The notes under the pieces: model-generated
What the model saw: the letters and a program-made list of their open reading frames with translations, nothing else
Told to the model about the DNA's origin: nothing
The model's database searches: none
Shown: one piece after another, positions 51,273 to 60,922 of the stretch
How the letters are laid out: every line of letters starts with the position of its first letter
Position numbering within the stretch: position 1 is the first letter of the stretch
Assembly (NCBI GenBank): GCA_902776475.1
Contig: CACYQD010000011.1
Coordinates: 1-64,000, forward strand
From: an uncultured Prevotellaceae bacterium
Lineage (GTDB): Bacteria > Bacteroidota > Bacteroidia > Bacteroidales > Bacteroidaceae
Length of the DNA: 64,000 bases
Reading direction: 5' to 3'
Made by a program: the position numbers and the translations under genes

Positions 51273-52610
51273 ATGGAAGTTGAGAAAATCATGCGTGCCT
51301 TGGAACAAAAGCATCCAGGCGAGTCGGAGTATCTGCAGGCAGTGAGAGAAGTGCTCTTGTCGGTGGAGGAGGTCTATAATCAGCACCCCGAATTCGAGAA
51401 AGCCAAAATCATCGAGCGCATCGTGGAGCCCGAGCGGATTCTGACCTTCCGCGTACCCTGGGTGGATGACAAGGGCGAGGTGCATGTCAACCTCGGTTAC
51501 CGTGTGCAATACAACAGCGCCATTGGCCCCTATAAAGGAGGATTGCGATTCCATCCCTCTGTCAACCTGTCGATTCTGAAATTCCTCGGTTTCGAACAGA
51601 CCTTCAAGAATGCCCTCACCACCCTGCCCATGGGAGGAGGCAAGGGCGGTTCTGATTTCTCCATCCGCGGGCGCAGCGACGCTGAGGTGATGCGCTTCTG
51701 CCAGGCCTTCATGCTGGAACTCCACAAGATGATCGGTCCCGACATGGACGTGCCTGCCGGCGACATCGGCGTGGGAGGCCGCGAGATCGGCTATCTCTTC
51801 GGTATGTATAAGAAACTGACGCACCAATATCAGGGTGTGCTGACAGGAAAAGGCATCGAATGGGGCGGTTCGATCCTCCGTCCGGAGGCTACAGGATTCG
51901 GCGCTCTGTATTTCGTGAACCAGATGCTCCAGACCCACGGCATCGACATCAAGGGGAAGACCGTGGCCATCAGCGGATTCGGAAACGTGGCCTGGGGTGC
52001 AGCCAAGAAAGCCACCGAACTGGGCGCCAAGGTGGTGACCATCTCTGGTCCTGACGGCTACATCTATGATCCTGCCGGACTCGATGATGAGAAGATCGCC
52101 TATATGCTTGAGCTCCGTGCCAGCGGCAATGATGTCTGCGCTCCCTACGCAGAGGAGTTTGAGGGTTCCACTTTCTATCCGGGCCGCAAGCCGTGGGAGG
52201 TGAAGGTGGATATCGCCCTGCCTTGCGCCACACAAAACGAGCTCAACGGGGACGATGCCGACAAGCTGCTCGCCAACAAGACGCTCTGCGTGGCAGAGGT
52301 GTCGAACATGGGCTGTACGGCAGAAGCCGTGGACAAGTTCGTGGCCGCCGGACAGTTGTTCGCTCCTGGCAAGGCCGTGAATGCGGGCGGTGTGGCCACC
52401 TCAGGTCTTGAGATGACGCAGAACTCCATGCGCCTGTCGTGGAGCGGCAAGGAGGTGGACGAGAAACTCCACAGCATCATGTCGAACATCCATGGCCAGT
52501 GCGTGAAATACGGCAAGGAGCCCAATGGCTACATCAACTATGTGAAGGGCGCCAACATCGCCGGCTTCATGAAGGTGGCAAACGCCATGATGGCCCAGGG
52601 CATCGTATAA
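51273..52610 (+). CDS. gdhA: NADP-type glutamate dehydrogenase
   Basis: This 445-aa hexameric GDH converts 2-oxoglutarate and ammonia to glutamate, the main ammonia-assimilation route in Bacteroidales. Active-site Lys regions are visible in YKGGLRFHPSVNLSILKFLGFEQ and PMGGGKGGSDFS; the dinucleotide fold has VAISGFGNVAWGAAKK. Length equals the E. coli-type GdhA. It is monocistronic, divergent from the receiver hybrid, and ends at a hairpin terminator. Confidence 0.97.
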   Translation: MEVEKIMRALEQKHPGESEYLQAVREVLLSVEEVYNQHPEFEKAKIIERIVEPERILTFRVPWVDDKGEVHVNLGYRVQYNSAIGPYKGGLRFHPSVNLSILKFLGFEQTFKNALTTLPMGGGKGGSDFSIRGRSDAEVMRFCQAFMLELHKMIGPDMDVPAGDIGVGGREIGYLFGMYKKLTHQYQGVLTGKGIEWGGSILRPEATGFGALYFVNQMLQTHGIDIKGKTVAISGFGNVAWGAAKKATELGAKVVTISGPDGYIYDPAGLDDEKIAYMLELRASGNDVCAPYAEEFEGSTFYPGRKPWEVKVDIALPCATQNELNGDDADKLLANKTLCVAEVSNMGCTAEAVDKFVAAGQLFAPGKAVNAGGVATSGLEMTQNSMRLSWSGKEVDEKLHSIMSNIHGQCVKYGKEPNGYINYVKGANIAGFMKVANAMMAQGIV

Positions 52611-52705
52611 CGGACCAGTCAAGGATCCATCACAAACGAGGCATGGGAAAAGGTGCCGATGCCGGCAACGATCCGCAGCGGCAACCCCCACCCCACAAAA
52701 AAACA

Positions 52706-52736
52706 GGGTGCGCAAATCCAATTGCGCACCCTTTTT
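52706..52736 (+). terminator. gdhA terminator
   Basis: GGGTGCGCAA pairs perfectly with TTGCGCACCC and is followed by five T. The rest of 52611-52807 holds nothing recognisable. Confidence 0.85.
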
Positions 52737-52807
52737 CCGGTTTTGTGTAGCTCTATTTTCGTCACAGAAAGTGTTGTTTTCGCTGATACCTGTCCGGTCG
52801 TCTTCTG

Positions 52808-53629
52808 TCAACGCACCGTGTTGATGGTGAACTCAGAGACATTGGACATCACCCGATCGCCCTGCAGGACGGAAAGGCAGAATGTGGCCGTGCCGTTTCT
52901 CATCCTTGCGGTCTTCACCATGGCCGTGTAGCGGATGCCCTTTCCCGGTTCAAGACGCTCCACATGCACAGTGGGTGAGATATAGATATTGCGGGCTCCA
53001 GTGGACTCCACCACAGTGGGCTGCAGGTCGAAGAGCGTGTGTCCCGATGTGTTGAAGACCTCGAAGATGACCTTCGACACCTCATTGGAATTGAGGCATC
53101 CGTCGCGGTTGCCATCGACAAAGCGGGGATTGCGGATCTCGATGCCGGAGTTGACCGTATAGCCTGAGCTGATATCCTCGATGCTGGAGGCACCCGGCGA
53201 CATGCTGCGGGCGCTGGCAGCAGAGTAATCACTGGTATAGTCAGAGCTCTGGAAGTCGTAGAGCCTGTCGTCGCCGCCGTTGGACGGATCATAGTAATTG
53301 TCGTTGGAATAAGAGCGGTTCTGATAGCCTGCGTTATCATAGGAACGGTCCTGAGCCTTGCGGCGCTGCACGTTCTCATAGTGTTCGTGTATGTCGCGCT
53401 TATTGGCCTGGTCAGCTGCGCTGCCTATGGCAGCACCGACGATCGCACCGCCAGCCATACCAAGGATTGTACCCACATCACTGCCCCGTGGACCGTCAGT
53501 AATACCTCCGATGGCAGAACCCAGGATGGAACCGAAATGAGCTCCCGTGAAAGCACCCGAACCGGCATAAGTGCCACAGCCGCTGAGCAGCAGGACGGCA
53601 CAAACTGACATAACTGCAATTTTCCTCAT
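52808..53629 (-). CDS. glycine-zipper lipoprotein
   Basis: This 273-aa protein has a lipoprotein signal (MRKIAVMSVCAVLLLSGCG), with Cys18 as lipidation site. A Gly-zipper region follows (about 22-75: GSILGSAIGG, GMAGGAIVGAAIGSAADQ), then a Tyr/Asp/Ser-rich low-complexity linker (85-150). The C-terminal beta domain (about 155-270) contains IRNPRFVDGNRDGCLNSNEVSKVIFEVFN. It is probably envelope-associated. A TATATTTG box on the minus strand (53652-53659) lies upstream without a good -33 partner. Confidence 0.8.
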   Translation of the reverse strand: MRKIAVMSVCAVLLLSGCGTYAGSGAFTGAHFGSILGSAIGGITDGPRGSDVGTILGMAGGAIVGAAIGSAADQANKRDIHEHYENVQRRKAQDRSYDNAGYQNRSYSNDNYYDPSNGGDDRLYDFQSSDYTSDYSAASARSMSPGASSIEDISSGYTVNSGIEIRNPRFVDGNRDGCLNSNEVSKVIFEVFNTSGHTLFDLQPTVVESTGARNIYISPTVHVERLEPGKGIRYTAMVKTARMRNGTATFCLSVLQGDRVMSNVSEFTINTVR

Positions 53630-53789
53630 ATCTTTACTGTTTTATCGAACGCAAATATACTTATTATTTCTGAATCATGGCGTTTATCACCGCTGCAAAA
53701 TTACGAACAAACACATTCAATTCATCGGGGAAATCCCCAAATCATCATAGGGAAAACCCTAAATCGGGAAACAGTTTTCACAAAAGACA

Positions 53790-53819
53790 AAAAAAATCCA
53801 GGCCCGAAGGTCTGGATTC
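53790..53819 (-). terminator. terminator of the ribosomal operon
   Basis: On the minus strand ATCCAGACC-TTCG-GGCCTGGAT (one imperfect pair) is followed by eight T. It lies 28 bases after the rplQ stop. Confidence 0.85.
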
Positions 53820-53846
53820 TTATTGACAGTGATTAAGATCATCCTT

Positions 53847-54320
53847 TTACTCTGCCTTTGCCTCTGCAGCCTCTGCAGCCTCAGCGACGGGAGCCTCAGC
53901 TTTGGTGGACTTGCGGCTGCGGCGGGTCTTCTTGCCAGTCTTGGCAGTCTTGGCCATGTTGTCGTCGAAGTCAACAAGTTCGATGAAGCAGATCGGAGCG
54001 GCGTCACCGATACGGTGGCCGAGCTTGATGATACGGGTGTAGCCACCGGGACGGTTGGCCACCTTCTCGGCCACAGGGCCGAAGAGCTCCTTAAGAGCCT
54101 CCTTGTTCTGCAGGTAGCTGAACACCACGCGGCGTGAATGAGTAGAGTCATCCTTGCTGCGGTTGATCAGCGGCTCAGCATATTTCTTGAGAGCCTTTGC
54201 CTTGGCGAGAGTCGTAGTGATTCTTTTGTGCATGATCAGCGAGATCGTCATGTTGGCAAGCATGGCGTGGCGGTGGTCAGCAGTACGACTCAGATGGTTG
54301 AATTTTTTATTATGTCTCAT
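53847..54320 (-). CDS. rplQ: 50S ribosomal protein L17
   Basis: This 157-aa protein carries [20 protein letters not shown] and [21 protein letters not shown], typical of L17. The Ala/Glu/Lys-rich tail of about 40 residues is usual in Bacteroidetes. It is the last gene of the operon, nine bases after rpoA. Confidence 0.97.
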   Translation of the reverse strand: MRHNKKFNHLSRTADHRHAMLANMTISLIMHKRITTTLAKAKALKKYAEPLINRSKDDSTHSRRVVFSYLQNKEALKELFGPVAEKVANRPGGYTRIIKLGHRIGDAAPICFIELVDFDDNMAKTAKTGKKTRRSRKSTKAEAPVAEAAEAAEAKAE

Positions 54321-54329
54321 TTTACGTTT

Positions 54330-55319
54330 TTATTTTTCAAGTTTGTACTTTGAAATGTCGGTTCCAAACGAAAGATTCAGACTCTCGAGCAAATCATCAA
54401 GCTCTGAGAGCGATTTCTTACCGAAGTTGCGGAATTTGAGCAGGTCGGTCTTATTATACTGCACGAGGTCACCGAGCGTCTCCACATCGGCTGCCTTGAG
54501 GCAATTGAGTGCACGCACGCTGAGGTTCATATCGACCAGTTTGGTCTTGAGCAACTGGCGCATGTGCAGCACTTCCTCATCAAACTCCTGGTTGGTCTGG
54601 TTCTCCGGGCTTTCGAGCGTGATTTTCTCGTCGGAGAAGAGCATGAAGTGATGGATGAGGATTTTGGCAGCCTCCTTGAGGGCATCCTTCGGATGGATGG
54701 AGCCGTCCGTAGTCACCTCGATGACGAGTTTGTCGTAGTCGGTTTTCTGTTCGACACGATAAGGCTCGACCGCGTACTTGACATTACGGATTGGGGTGTA
54801 GATAGAATCGATTGGAATTACGTTGACGTCTGTGCAGTAATCACGATTCTCATCAGCAGGCACGTATCCACGTCCCTTGTTGATGTTGATGTCCAACTGC
54901 ATGGACGCTTTGACATCTAAATGACAAATCACCAAATCTGGGTTTAACACTTCAAATCCAGTCAGATACTTACTGATATCACCAGCCTTGAATTCTGTGG
55001 AATTCTCCACGGTGATACTAACTTTCTCGTTCTCGAATTCTTCTACTACGCGCTTGAACCTCACTTGCTTAAGGTTCAAGATAATGTTGGTGACATCCTC
55101 TTTAACTCCAGGCACCGATGAGAACTCATGCTCGACACCACTGATTTTGATGGTGTTGATGGCAAAGCCCTCAAGGGAAGAGAGGAGAATGCGCCGCAGG
55201 GAGTTGCCGATGGTAACTCCGAAGCCAGGCTCGAGGGGACGGAATTCGAACTTGCCGAACTTATCGTTCGCCTCCAACATCACGACCTTGTCGGGTTTTT
55301 GAAATGCTAATATCGCCAT
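54330..55319 (-). CDS. rpoA: RNA polymerase alpha subunit
   Basis: This 329-aa protein has the N-terminal dimerisation domain ([23 protein letters not shown]) and the C-terminal DNA/activator-binding domain ([26 protein letters not shown]). Standard position between rpsD and rplQ. Confidence 0.98.
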   Translation of the reverse strand: MAILAFQKPDKVVMLEANDKFGKFEFRPLEPGFGVTIGNSLRRILLSSLEGFAINTIKISGVEHEFSSVPGVKEDVTNIILNLKQVRFKRVVEEFENEKVSITVENSTEFKAGDISKYLTGFEVLNPDLVICHLDVKASMQLDININKGRGYVPADENRDYCTDVNVIPIDSIYTPIRNVKYAVEPYRVEQKTDYDKLVIEVTTDGSIHPKDALKEAAKILIHHFMLFSDEKITLESPENQTNQEFDEEVLHMRQLLKTKLVDMNLSVRALNCLKAADVETLGDLVQYNKTDLLKFRNFGKKSLSELDDLLESLNLSFGTDISKYKLEK

Positions 55320-55330
55320 TAATTTAATGA

Positions 55331-55936
55331 TTATTTAGAGTACAACTCAACGATTAACTGCTCCTTGATATTCTCTGGAATGTCAGCACGCTCGGGCTTG
55401 TGGAGGAACTTGCCACTCTTGGTAGCCTCGTCCCACTCGATCCAAGCATATTTGCTGTGGTTGAATCCTGCGAGGGCAGCCTCGATCACCTCAAGCGACT
55501 TTGACTTCTCGCGGACACCGATCACCTGTCCAGGTTTCACGGAATAGGAAGGAATGTTGACCACCTGTCCGTCGACCACGATGTGCTTGTGGCCAACGAG
55601 CTGGCGTGCAGCTGCGCGTGTTGGAGCTATACCGAGACGGAACACGACGTTGTCGAGTCGTGACTCAAGGTTCTGGAGGAGCACCTCACCGGTGATGCCT
55701 TCAGCCTTCGCAGCTTTCTCAAACATATTACGGAACTGGCGCTCGAGCACACCATAGGTGTACTTAGCCTTCTGCTTCTCTGCCAGCATGACTGCATACT
55801 CCGACTGCTTGCGGCGACGGTTGTTGCCATGCTGTCCAGGAGGGAAGTTTCTCCTGGACAAAACTTTGTCAGCGCCGAAGATGGGCTCTCCAAAACGGCG
55901 TGCGATCTTTGATTTCGGTCCAATATATCTTGCCAT
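55331..55936 (-). CDS. rpsD: 30S ribosomal protein S4
   Basis: This 201-aa protein starts [21 protein letters not shown] and has the S4 RNA-binding domain ([27 protein letters not shown]). It is a primary 16S rRNA binder and often the translational regulator of the alpha operon. Eleven bases separate it from rpoA. Confidence 0.98.
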   Translation of the reverse strand: MARYIGPKSKIARRFGEPIFGADKVLSRRNFPPGQHGNNRRRKQSEYAVMLAEKQKAKYTYGVLERQFRNMFEKAAKAEGITGEVLLQNLESRLDNVVFRLGIAPTRAAARQLVGHKHIVVDGQVVNIPSYSVKPGQVIGVREKSKSLEVIEAALAGFNHSKYAWIEWDEATKSGKFLHKPERADIPENIKEQLIVELYSK

Positions 55937-56007
55937 AATATAAAAATAATGCTTTTGTTTTTTGTATGTCCCGGCCGGTCGGTTGACGTCGGGGACTGGG
56001 ATGAATA

Positions 56008-56397
56008 TTATACGCGGCGGCGCTTCGGAGGACGGCAGCCATTGTGCGGCAGCGGAGTGACATCGATGATTTCGGTGACCTCGATACCAGCACCATGGAT
56101 GGCGCGGATGGCGGACTCACGTCCGTTGCCCGGACCCTTGACATAAGCCTTTACCTTGCGCAGGCCAAGGTCGTATGCCACTTTAGCGCAATCCTCTGCA
56201 GCCATCTGAGCTGCATAGGGAGTGTTCTTCTTTGAACCGCGGAAGCCCATCTTGCCTGCTGAAGACCATGAGATGACCTGTCCCTCGCTGTTGGCCAAAG
56301 ACACGATAATATTATTGAATGAGCTGTGGACATGAAGCTGTCCGAGAGCATCAACCTTTACATTTCTCTTTTTCGAAGTGACTGTTTTCTTTGCCAT
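56008..56397 (-). CDS. rpsK: 30S ribosomal protein S11
   Basis: This 129-aa protein has [30 protein letters not shown] and the C-terminal [15 protein letters not shown]. It is intact and in the normal order, unlike the upstream S13 gene. Confidence 0.98.
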   Translation of the reverse strand: MAKKTVTSKKRNVKVDALGQLHVHSSFNNIIVSLANSEGQVISWSSAGKMGFRGSKKNTPYAAQMAAEDCAKVAYDLGLRKVKAYVKGPGNGRESAIRAIHGAGIEVTEIIDVTPLPHNGCRPPKRRRV

Positions 56398-56415
56398 AAT
56401 CTCAATTCTGCTTAA

Positions 56416-56724
56416 TTACTTAGTAGCCTTTTTCTTGTTAGCGACAGTCTTCTTCTTGCCTTTACGGGTACGGGCATTGTTCTTGGTGCTCTGTCCGCGT
56501 GATGTTCATCTGGATTTCTGACCTGAGGTCACCTTCCACTTTGTATTCAGCACCGATAATCTCACGGATTTTGGCTGCCTGGTCGTCACTCCATTCGTTG
56601 ACTTTCAGTTCACGGCTTACGCCCGCCTTGTCCAATATCTTTGCTGAACTACTTCGACCGATACCATAGATATAGGTCAATGCGATTTCGCCACGCTTGT
56701 TCTGGGGCAAATCTACTCCAACAT
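56416..56724 (-). pseudogene. rpsM: 30S ribosomal protein S13, broken by two apparent deletions
   Basis: S13 sequence is clear from [19 protein letters not shown] to LRSEIQMNI and again in [20 protein letters not shown] to the stop at 56416. Two defects are seen. After ATG 56724 only two bases (TT) precede GGA GTA GAT, where about 15 are expected (MAIRIV-G), so the start is out of frame and hits a stop. After QMNI only one base remains before CGC GGA CAG, so about 59 bases for [20 protein letters not shown] are missing and the frame shifts. As written no S13 can be made. S13 is essential in most bacteria, so a sequence or assembly error is likely. Confidence 0.85.
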
Positions 56725-56794
56725 TTTACTTGATAGATAATTTAAAAAATTGATAACTTTTTGTTTGGGCACACCACGTGCCCGGCACCTTCGC

Positions 56795-56911
56795 CTACCC
56801 CTGACGGAGTTTGTACTTGGGGTTCTTCTTGTTGATCACAAAAAGGCGTCCCTTGCGGCGTACGATCTTGCAATCGGGAGTGCGCTTCTTCAATGATGCT
56901 CTTGTCTTCAT
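56795..56911 (-). CDS. rpmJ: 50S ribosomal protein L36
   Basis: This 38-aa protein reads [20 protein letters not shown] and ends NPKYKLRQG, the Bacteroidetes L36 type with only one of the usual zinc Cys residues. It lies between infA and the S13 gene as expected. Confidence 0.95.
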   Translation of the reverse strand: MKTRASLKKRTPDCKIVRRKGRLFVINKKNPKYKLRQG

Positions 56912-56923
56912 ATCTCACAAAAA

Positions 56924-57142
56924 TTATTTGTACCTAAATACGATCCTGCCCTTGGTCAGGTCATAGGGACTCATCTCGACCTTCACCTTGTCTCCAGGTA
57001 AGATCTTGATGTAGTGCATTCTCATCTTGCCCGAGATGTGGGCGGTGATGGGACATCCATTTTCCAATTCCACGCGGAACATGGCATTTGAAAGTGCCTC
57101 AACGATTGTTCCGTCCTGTTCGATAGCGGCTTGCTTTGCCAT
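56924..57142 (-). CDS. infA: translation initiation factor IF-1
   Basis: This 72-aa OB-fold protein ([48 protein letters not shown]) starts [11 protein letters not shown]. It binds the A site during initiation. Four bases separate it from map. Confidence 0.97.
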   Translation of the reverse strand: MAKQAAIEQDGTIVEALSNAMFRVELENGCPITAHISGKMRMHYIKILPGDKVKVEMSPYDLTKGRIVFRYK

Positions 57143-57145
57143 AAA

Positions 57146-57946
57146 TTAACTGATTTTTCCTACTAATGATTCGATTTCTTCGAAAGAAGACAAAATCTCG
57201 GCCTCACCCTTGCGGATGGCGATGGTATGCTCGAAATGTGCAGCCGGCTTGCCGTCGCGTGTGCGCACCGTCCAGCGGTCGGGCATGAGATAGATGTCTC
57301 TCTTGCCCATGGTGACCATCGGTTCGATGGCGATGCACATGCCGGCCTTGAGCATCGGACCGTTGCCGCGGCGCCCATAGTTGGGCACCATCGGGTCCTC
57401 GTGCATCTTGCGGCCGATACCATGACCAGTGAGTTCCCTCACGATGCCGTATCCCTGCGACTCGCAATAATCCTGCACGGTACTTCCGATGTCGCCGATA
57501 TGATGGCCGTGGACGGCCTGCTCGATACCCTTGTAGAGTGCATCGTGCGTGGTGACCAACAGGTTTCTCACCTCCTGACTCACCTCACCCACGCAGAACG
57601 TGTAGCAAGAGTCGCCGTTGAATCCGTCGAGCAAGGTACCGCAGTCGATGGAGATGATATCCCCCTCCTGGAGGATTGTCTTGCTGTCAGGCACGCCATG
57701 CACCACGACATCATTGACCGAGGTGCAGATATTGGCGGGAAAGGGCGACCCGTAAGGATTGGGAAAATTCAGGAACGTGGGGATGGCCCCATGGTCGCGG
57801 ATGAATTCCCCCGCAATCCTGTCGAGCTGCAGGGTTGAGACCCCTGGTTGGATATGTTTCGCCAACTCGGCGAGCGTCCGGCCTACCAGCCGGTTTGCCC
57901 GCCTCATCAGCTCAATCTCGTCTTCAGTCTTCAGATAGATATTCAT
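57146..57946 (-). CDS. map: methionine aminopeptidase type I
   Basis: This 266-aa metalloprotease removes N-terminal Met. Metal ligands are visible in ISIDCGTLLDGFNGDSCYTF (Asp, Asp), ELTGHGIGRKMHEDP (His), and the Glu in MCIAIEPMV; the final Glu is in HFEHTIAI. Position between secY and infA is typical. Confidence 0.97.
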   Translation of the reverse strand: MNIYLKTEDEIELMRRANRLVGRTLAELAKHIQPGVSTLQLDRIAGEFIRDHGAIPTFLNFPNPYGSPFPANICTSVNDVVVHGVPDSKTILQEGDIISIDCGTLLDGFNGDSCYTFCVGEVSQEVRNLLVTTHDALYKGIEQAVHGHHIGDIGSTVQDYCESQGYGIVRELTGHGIGRKMHEDPMVPNYGRRGNGPMLKAGMCIAIEPMVTMGKRDIYLMPDRWTVRTRDGKPAAHFEHTIAIRKGEAEILSSFEEIESLVGKIS

Positions 57947-57955
57947 CCTCTGACA

Positions 57956-59293
57956 TTAGTAAGCAGCGACGCCGTTGCCACGAGTATGACCAGCGTTGAG
58001 CAGTCCATCGTAATGACGCATCATGAGGTGGCTCTGGATCTGCTGCAAGGTGTCGATGACCACACCCACGAGGATCAGCAGTGAAGTACCGCCGAAGAAC
58101 TGGGCGAAGCCCTGCTGCACGTTGAGCAGTCCGGCGAGCGCCGGCATGATAGCGATGAAAGCGATGAAGAGCGAACCGGGGAAGGTAATACGCGACATGA
58201 TGGTGTCGATGTAATCAGCGGTCGGCTTGCCAGGCTTCACACCAGGAATGAATCCGTTGTTGCGCTTCATGTCCTCAGCCATCTGAGTGGGGTTGAGGGT
58301 GATGGCTGTATAGAAATACGTGAAGGCGATGATCAGGATCGCGAAGATCACGTTATACAGCAGACTGGTGTGGTCGAGCAGTGAACGCATCACATAGTTG
58401 GTGCTGTTGGTGGAATACTGCACGAGAGCCAGCGGGATGAACATCAAAGCCTGTGCAAAGATGATCGGCATCACATTGGCTGCGAAGAGCTTCAGCGGAA
58501 TATACTGGCGTGCGACGCTGCGTGTCCTGTTGCCCTGCACTCGGCGTGCATACTCAACGGGCACTTTGCGCACGGCCTGCGTGAGCAGGATGGCAGCACA
58601 CACCACGGCGAAGAGGATCAGCAGTTCGATGATGAACATCACGAGACCACCACCGGTGATGGCTGTGAATCGTGAAGTCACCTCCTGCATGAACGCATTC
58701 GGCAGACGGGCGATGATACCAATCATAATGATCAGCGAGATACCGTTGCCCACGCCCTTGTCGGTGATACGCTCACCGAGCCAGAGGATGAACATACTGC
58801 CTGCAGCCAGGATGATAAGGCCAGTCCACATGAACCAGTTCCAGGAGATGGCGGGGTTGAGAGCACCAGCCGACTGCATCTTCAGGTTGATCAGGTAGGA
58901 AGGAGCCTGGAAGACCAGGATGGCCACGGTCAGACACCGTGTGTACCACATGATCTTCTTGCGTCCGCTCTCACCTTCACGCTGCATTTTCTGGAAATAC
59001 GGGACAGCCACGGCAAGCAGCTGCATGACGATAGACGCTGAAATGTAAGGCATGATTCCCAACGCGAACATGGACGCATTGGAGAATGCACCACCGGAGA
59101 ACATGTCGAGCAGCGACATCAAGCCGCCCTCAGTCTGTTGCTGCAGATTTTCCAACTTGCCCGGGTCGATGCCAGGAAGCACGACGAACGAGCCAAAACG
59201 GTAAATTGCCGTGAACAGGATAGTGATGAGGACCCGCTGGCGCAAATCCTCCACTTTCCAAATGTTCTTCAGTGTCTCAATAAACTTTTTCAT
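57956..59293 (-). CDS. secY: preprotein translocase subunit SecY
   Basis: This 445-aa protein has ten membrane helices and SecY signatures (FGSFVVLPGIDP, GGAFSNASMFALGIMPYISASIVMQLL, NGFIPGVKPGKPTADYI). It forms the SecYEG protein-conducting channel. It lies nine bases upstream of map and five after rplO. Confidence 0.98.
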   Translation of the reverse strand: MKKFIETLKNIWKVEDLRQRVLITILFTAIYRFGSFVVLPGIDPGKLENLQQQTEGGLMSLLDMFSGGAFSNASMFALGIMPYISASIVMQLLAVAVPYFQKMQREGESGRKKIMWYTRCLTVAILVFQAPSYLINLKMQSAGALNPAISWNWFMWTGLIILAAGSMFILWLGERITDKGVGNGISLIIMIGIIARLPNAFMQEVTSRFTAITGGGLVMFIIELLILFAVVCAAILLTQAVRKVPVEYARRVQGNRTRSVARQYIPLKLFAANVMPIIFAQALMFIPLALVQYSTNSTNYVMRSLLDHTSLLYNVIFAILIIAFTYFYTAITLNPTQMAEDMKRNNGFIPGVKPGKPTADYIDTIMSRITFPGSLFIAFIAIMPALAGLLNVQQGFAQFFGGTSLLILVGVVIDTLQQIQSHLMMRHYDGLLNAGHTRGNGVAAY

Positions 59294-59297
59294 TTAC

Positions 59298-59744
59298 TTA
59301 GATAATAGTTGTGTTACCACCAACTGCCTTGATAGCTGCCTCGGCAGTCTTTGAGAAAGCATGGGCCTCAACATCCACCTTAGCGGTGAGCTCGCCATTG
59401 CCAAGCACCTTGACAAGTTCCTTGCCATTGGTGAGGCCAGCGGCCTTGAGCTCCTCCACACCGATCTTGGTGAGTTGCTTCTCCTCAGCCAACTTCTGGA
59501 TAGTAGAGAGGTTGACGGCGAAGTACTCCTTGTGGTTGATGTTTTTGAAGCCTGCCTTCGGCACACGGCGCTGGAGCGGCATCTGACCACCCTCAAAGCC
59601 AATTTTCCTCTTATAACCCGAACGTGACTTGGCACCCTTATGGCCACGGGTGGAAGTTCCACCAAGTCCAGAGCCTGTTCCACGACCGATGCGGCGGCGT
59701 GAGTGCGTAGATCCTTTTGCGGGTTTTAAAGTATGCAATTTCAT
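59298..59744 (-). CDS. rplO: 50S ribosomal protein L15
   Basis: This 148-aa protein starts MKLHTLKPAKGSTHSRRRIG and has GRGTGSGLGGTSTRGHKGAKSRSG and GFEGGQMPLQRRVPKAGF. Intact, standard length. Confidence 0.98.
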   Translation of the reverse strand: MKLHTLKPAKGSTHSRRRIGRGTGSGLGGTSTRGHKGAKSRSGYKRKIGFEGGQMPLQRRVPKAGFKNINHKEYFAVNLSTIQKLAEEKQLTKIGVEELKAAGLTNGKELVKVLGNGELTAKVDVEAHAFSKTAEAAIKAVGGNTTII

Positions 59745-59770
59745 AAAACTGTGCTTTTTAAATTGATTGA

Positions 59771-59947
59771 TTATTCAACTACCGTCACCAGGTGACGCAC
59801 TTTCCGGATCATGCCGCGGATAGCAGGTGTGTCCTCTTTCTCGACCACCTGAGAGATTTTGTGGAGGCCGAGGGCCTCAAGGGTGCGTTTCTGGTCGATC
59901 GGATAACCGATCTTGCTCTTGATCTGTTTGATTTTTATTGTTGCCAT
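59771..59947 (-). CDS. rpmD: 50S ribosomal protein L30
   Basis: This 58-aa protein reads [20 protein letters not shown] and ends [11 protein letters not shown], a standard L30. An unusually strong Shine-Dalgarno sequence (AAGGAGG) lies about eight bases before the ATG. Confidence 0.96.
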   Translation of the reverse strand: MATIKIKQIKSKIGYPIDQKRTLEALGLHKISQVVEKEDTPAIRGMIRKVRHLVTVVE

Positions 59948-59959
59948 ATCAGAACCTCC

Positions 59960-60472
59960 TTATCCTCTAAATACTTTTTGCATGGAAATGCCACGCTCTC
60001 CGGCGATGGTATAAGCATCACGCATCTCGCTGAGAGCCTTGATGGTGGCTTTCACGAGGTTGTGGGGGTTGGACGAGCCTTTAGACTTGGCGAGCACGTC
60101 ATTCACGCCAGCGCTCTCGAGCACGGCGCGCATAGCACCACCAGCCACCATACCCGTACCAGGAGCAGCGGGTTTGAGGAACACCTTGGCGCCTCCGAAG
60201 GCCACTTCCATCTCATGAGGGATGGTGCCCTTGATGACAGGCACCTTGACCAGGTTTTTCTTGGCAGCCTCCACGCCTTTGGCGATGGCGGCGGTCACCT
60301 CACCTGCCTTACCAAGTCCCCATCCGATGACACCATTACCGTCACCTACAACGACGATGGCAGCGAATGTGAACGTGCGACCGCCCTTTGTCACCTTTGT
60401 GACACGGTTGATAGCCACGAGACGGTCCTTTAACTCTGCGTCACTATTGATTTTAACTCTATTGTATGCCAT
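59960..60472 (-). CDS. rpsE: 30S ribosomal protein S5
   Basis: This 170-aa protein has [33 protein letters not shown] and [19 protein letters not shown]. It starts six bases after the L18 stop. Intact. Confidence 0.98.
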   Translation of the reverse strand: MAYNRVKINSDAELKDRLVAINRVTKVTKGGRTFTFAAIVVVGDGNGVIGWGLGKAGEVTAAIAKGVEAAKKNLVKVPVIKGTIPHEMEVAFGGAKVFLKPAAPGTGMVAGGAMRAVLESAGVNDVLAKSKGSSNPHNLVKATIKALSEMRDAYTIAGERGISMQKVFRG

Positions 60473-60478
60473 AATCGC

Positions 60479-60904
60479 TTAAAAATTAAGTCCACCTTTA
60501 CGGGCTGCGTCAGCCAGTTGCTTCACTCTTCCGTGATAGAGATATCCGTTGCGGTCGAAGACCACTGCCGTGATGCCGGCAGCCTTTGCCTTCTCAGCAA
60601 TCATCTCACCCACTTTCTCAGCCTGCTGGCTCTTGCTCATTTTCTCCAGTCCTGCGGAGGATGCGGAGACAAGTGTGCGGCCCTTGGGGAAATACTCCAC
60701 CTCAACCTTGCGCTTGGGGTGCTTTTTCTCTACCAGTGCCTTGAAAGGCTTCTCTGTATTGCACCAGGTGTCATCGACGATCTGCACGTAGATGCTCTTG
60801 TTGCTGCGGAAGACCGTCATGCGCGGGCGCTCTGCAGTGCCGTTGACCTTCTTGCGAATTCTATATTTTATCTTGATTCGTCTTTCTACTTTTTTCGTTG
60901 TCAT
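60479..60904 (-). CDS. rplR: 50S ribosomal protein L18 with in-frame insertion
   Basis: This 141-aa protein matches L18 at both ends: [40 protein letters not shown], then [14 protein letters not shown], and [26 protein letters not shown]. Between them lie about 27 extra residues (WCNTEKPF through VEYFPK) where most bacterial L18 proteins (about 114-120 aa) have a short turn. The insert is basic and the frame is open throughout. L18 binds 5S rRNA; the insert falls in the loop after the first conserved strands. Confidence 0.93.
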   Translation of the reverse strand: MTTKKVERRIKIKYRIRKKVNGTAERPRMTVFRSNKSIYVQIVDDTWCNTEKPFKALVEKKHPKRKVEVEYFPKGRTLVSASSAGLEKMSKSQQAEKVGEMIAEKAKAAGITAVVFDRNGYLYHGRVKQLADAARKGGLNF

Positions 60905-60922
60905 AATCGTAAATTATTAAAG

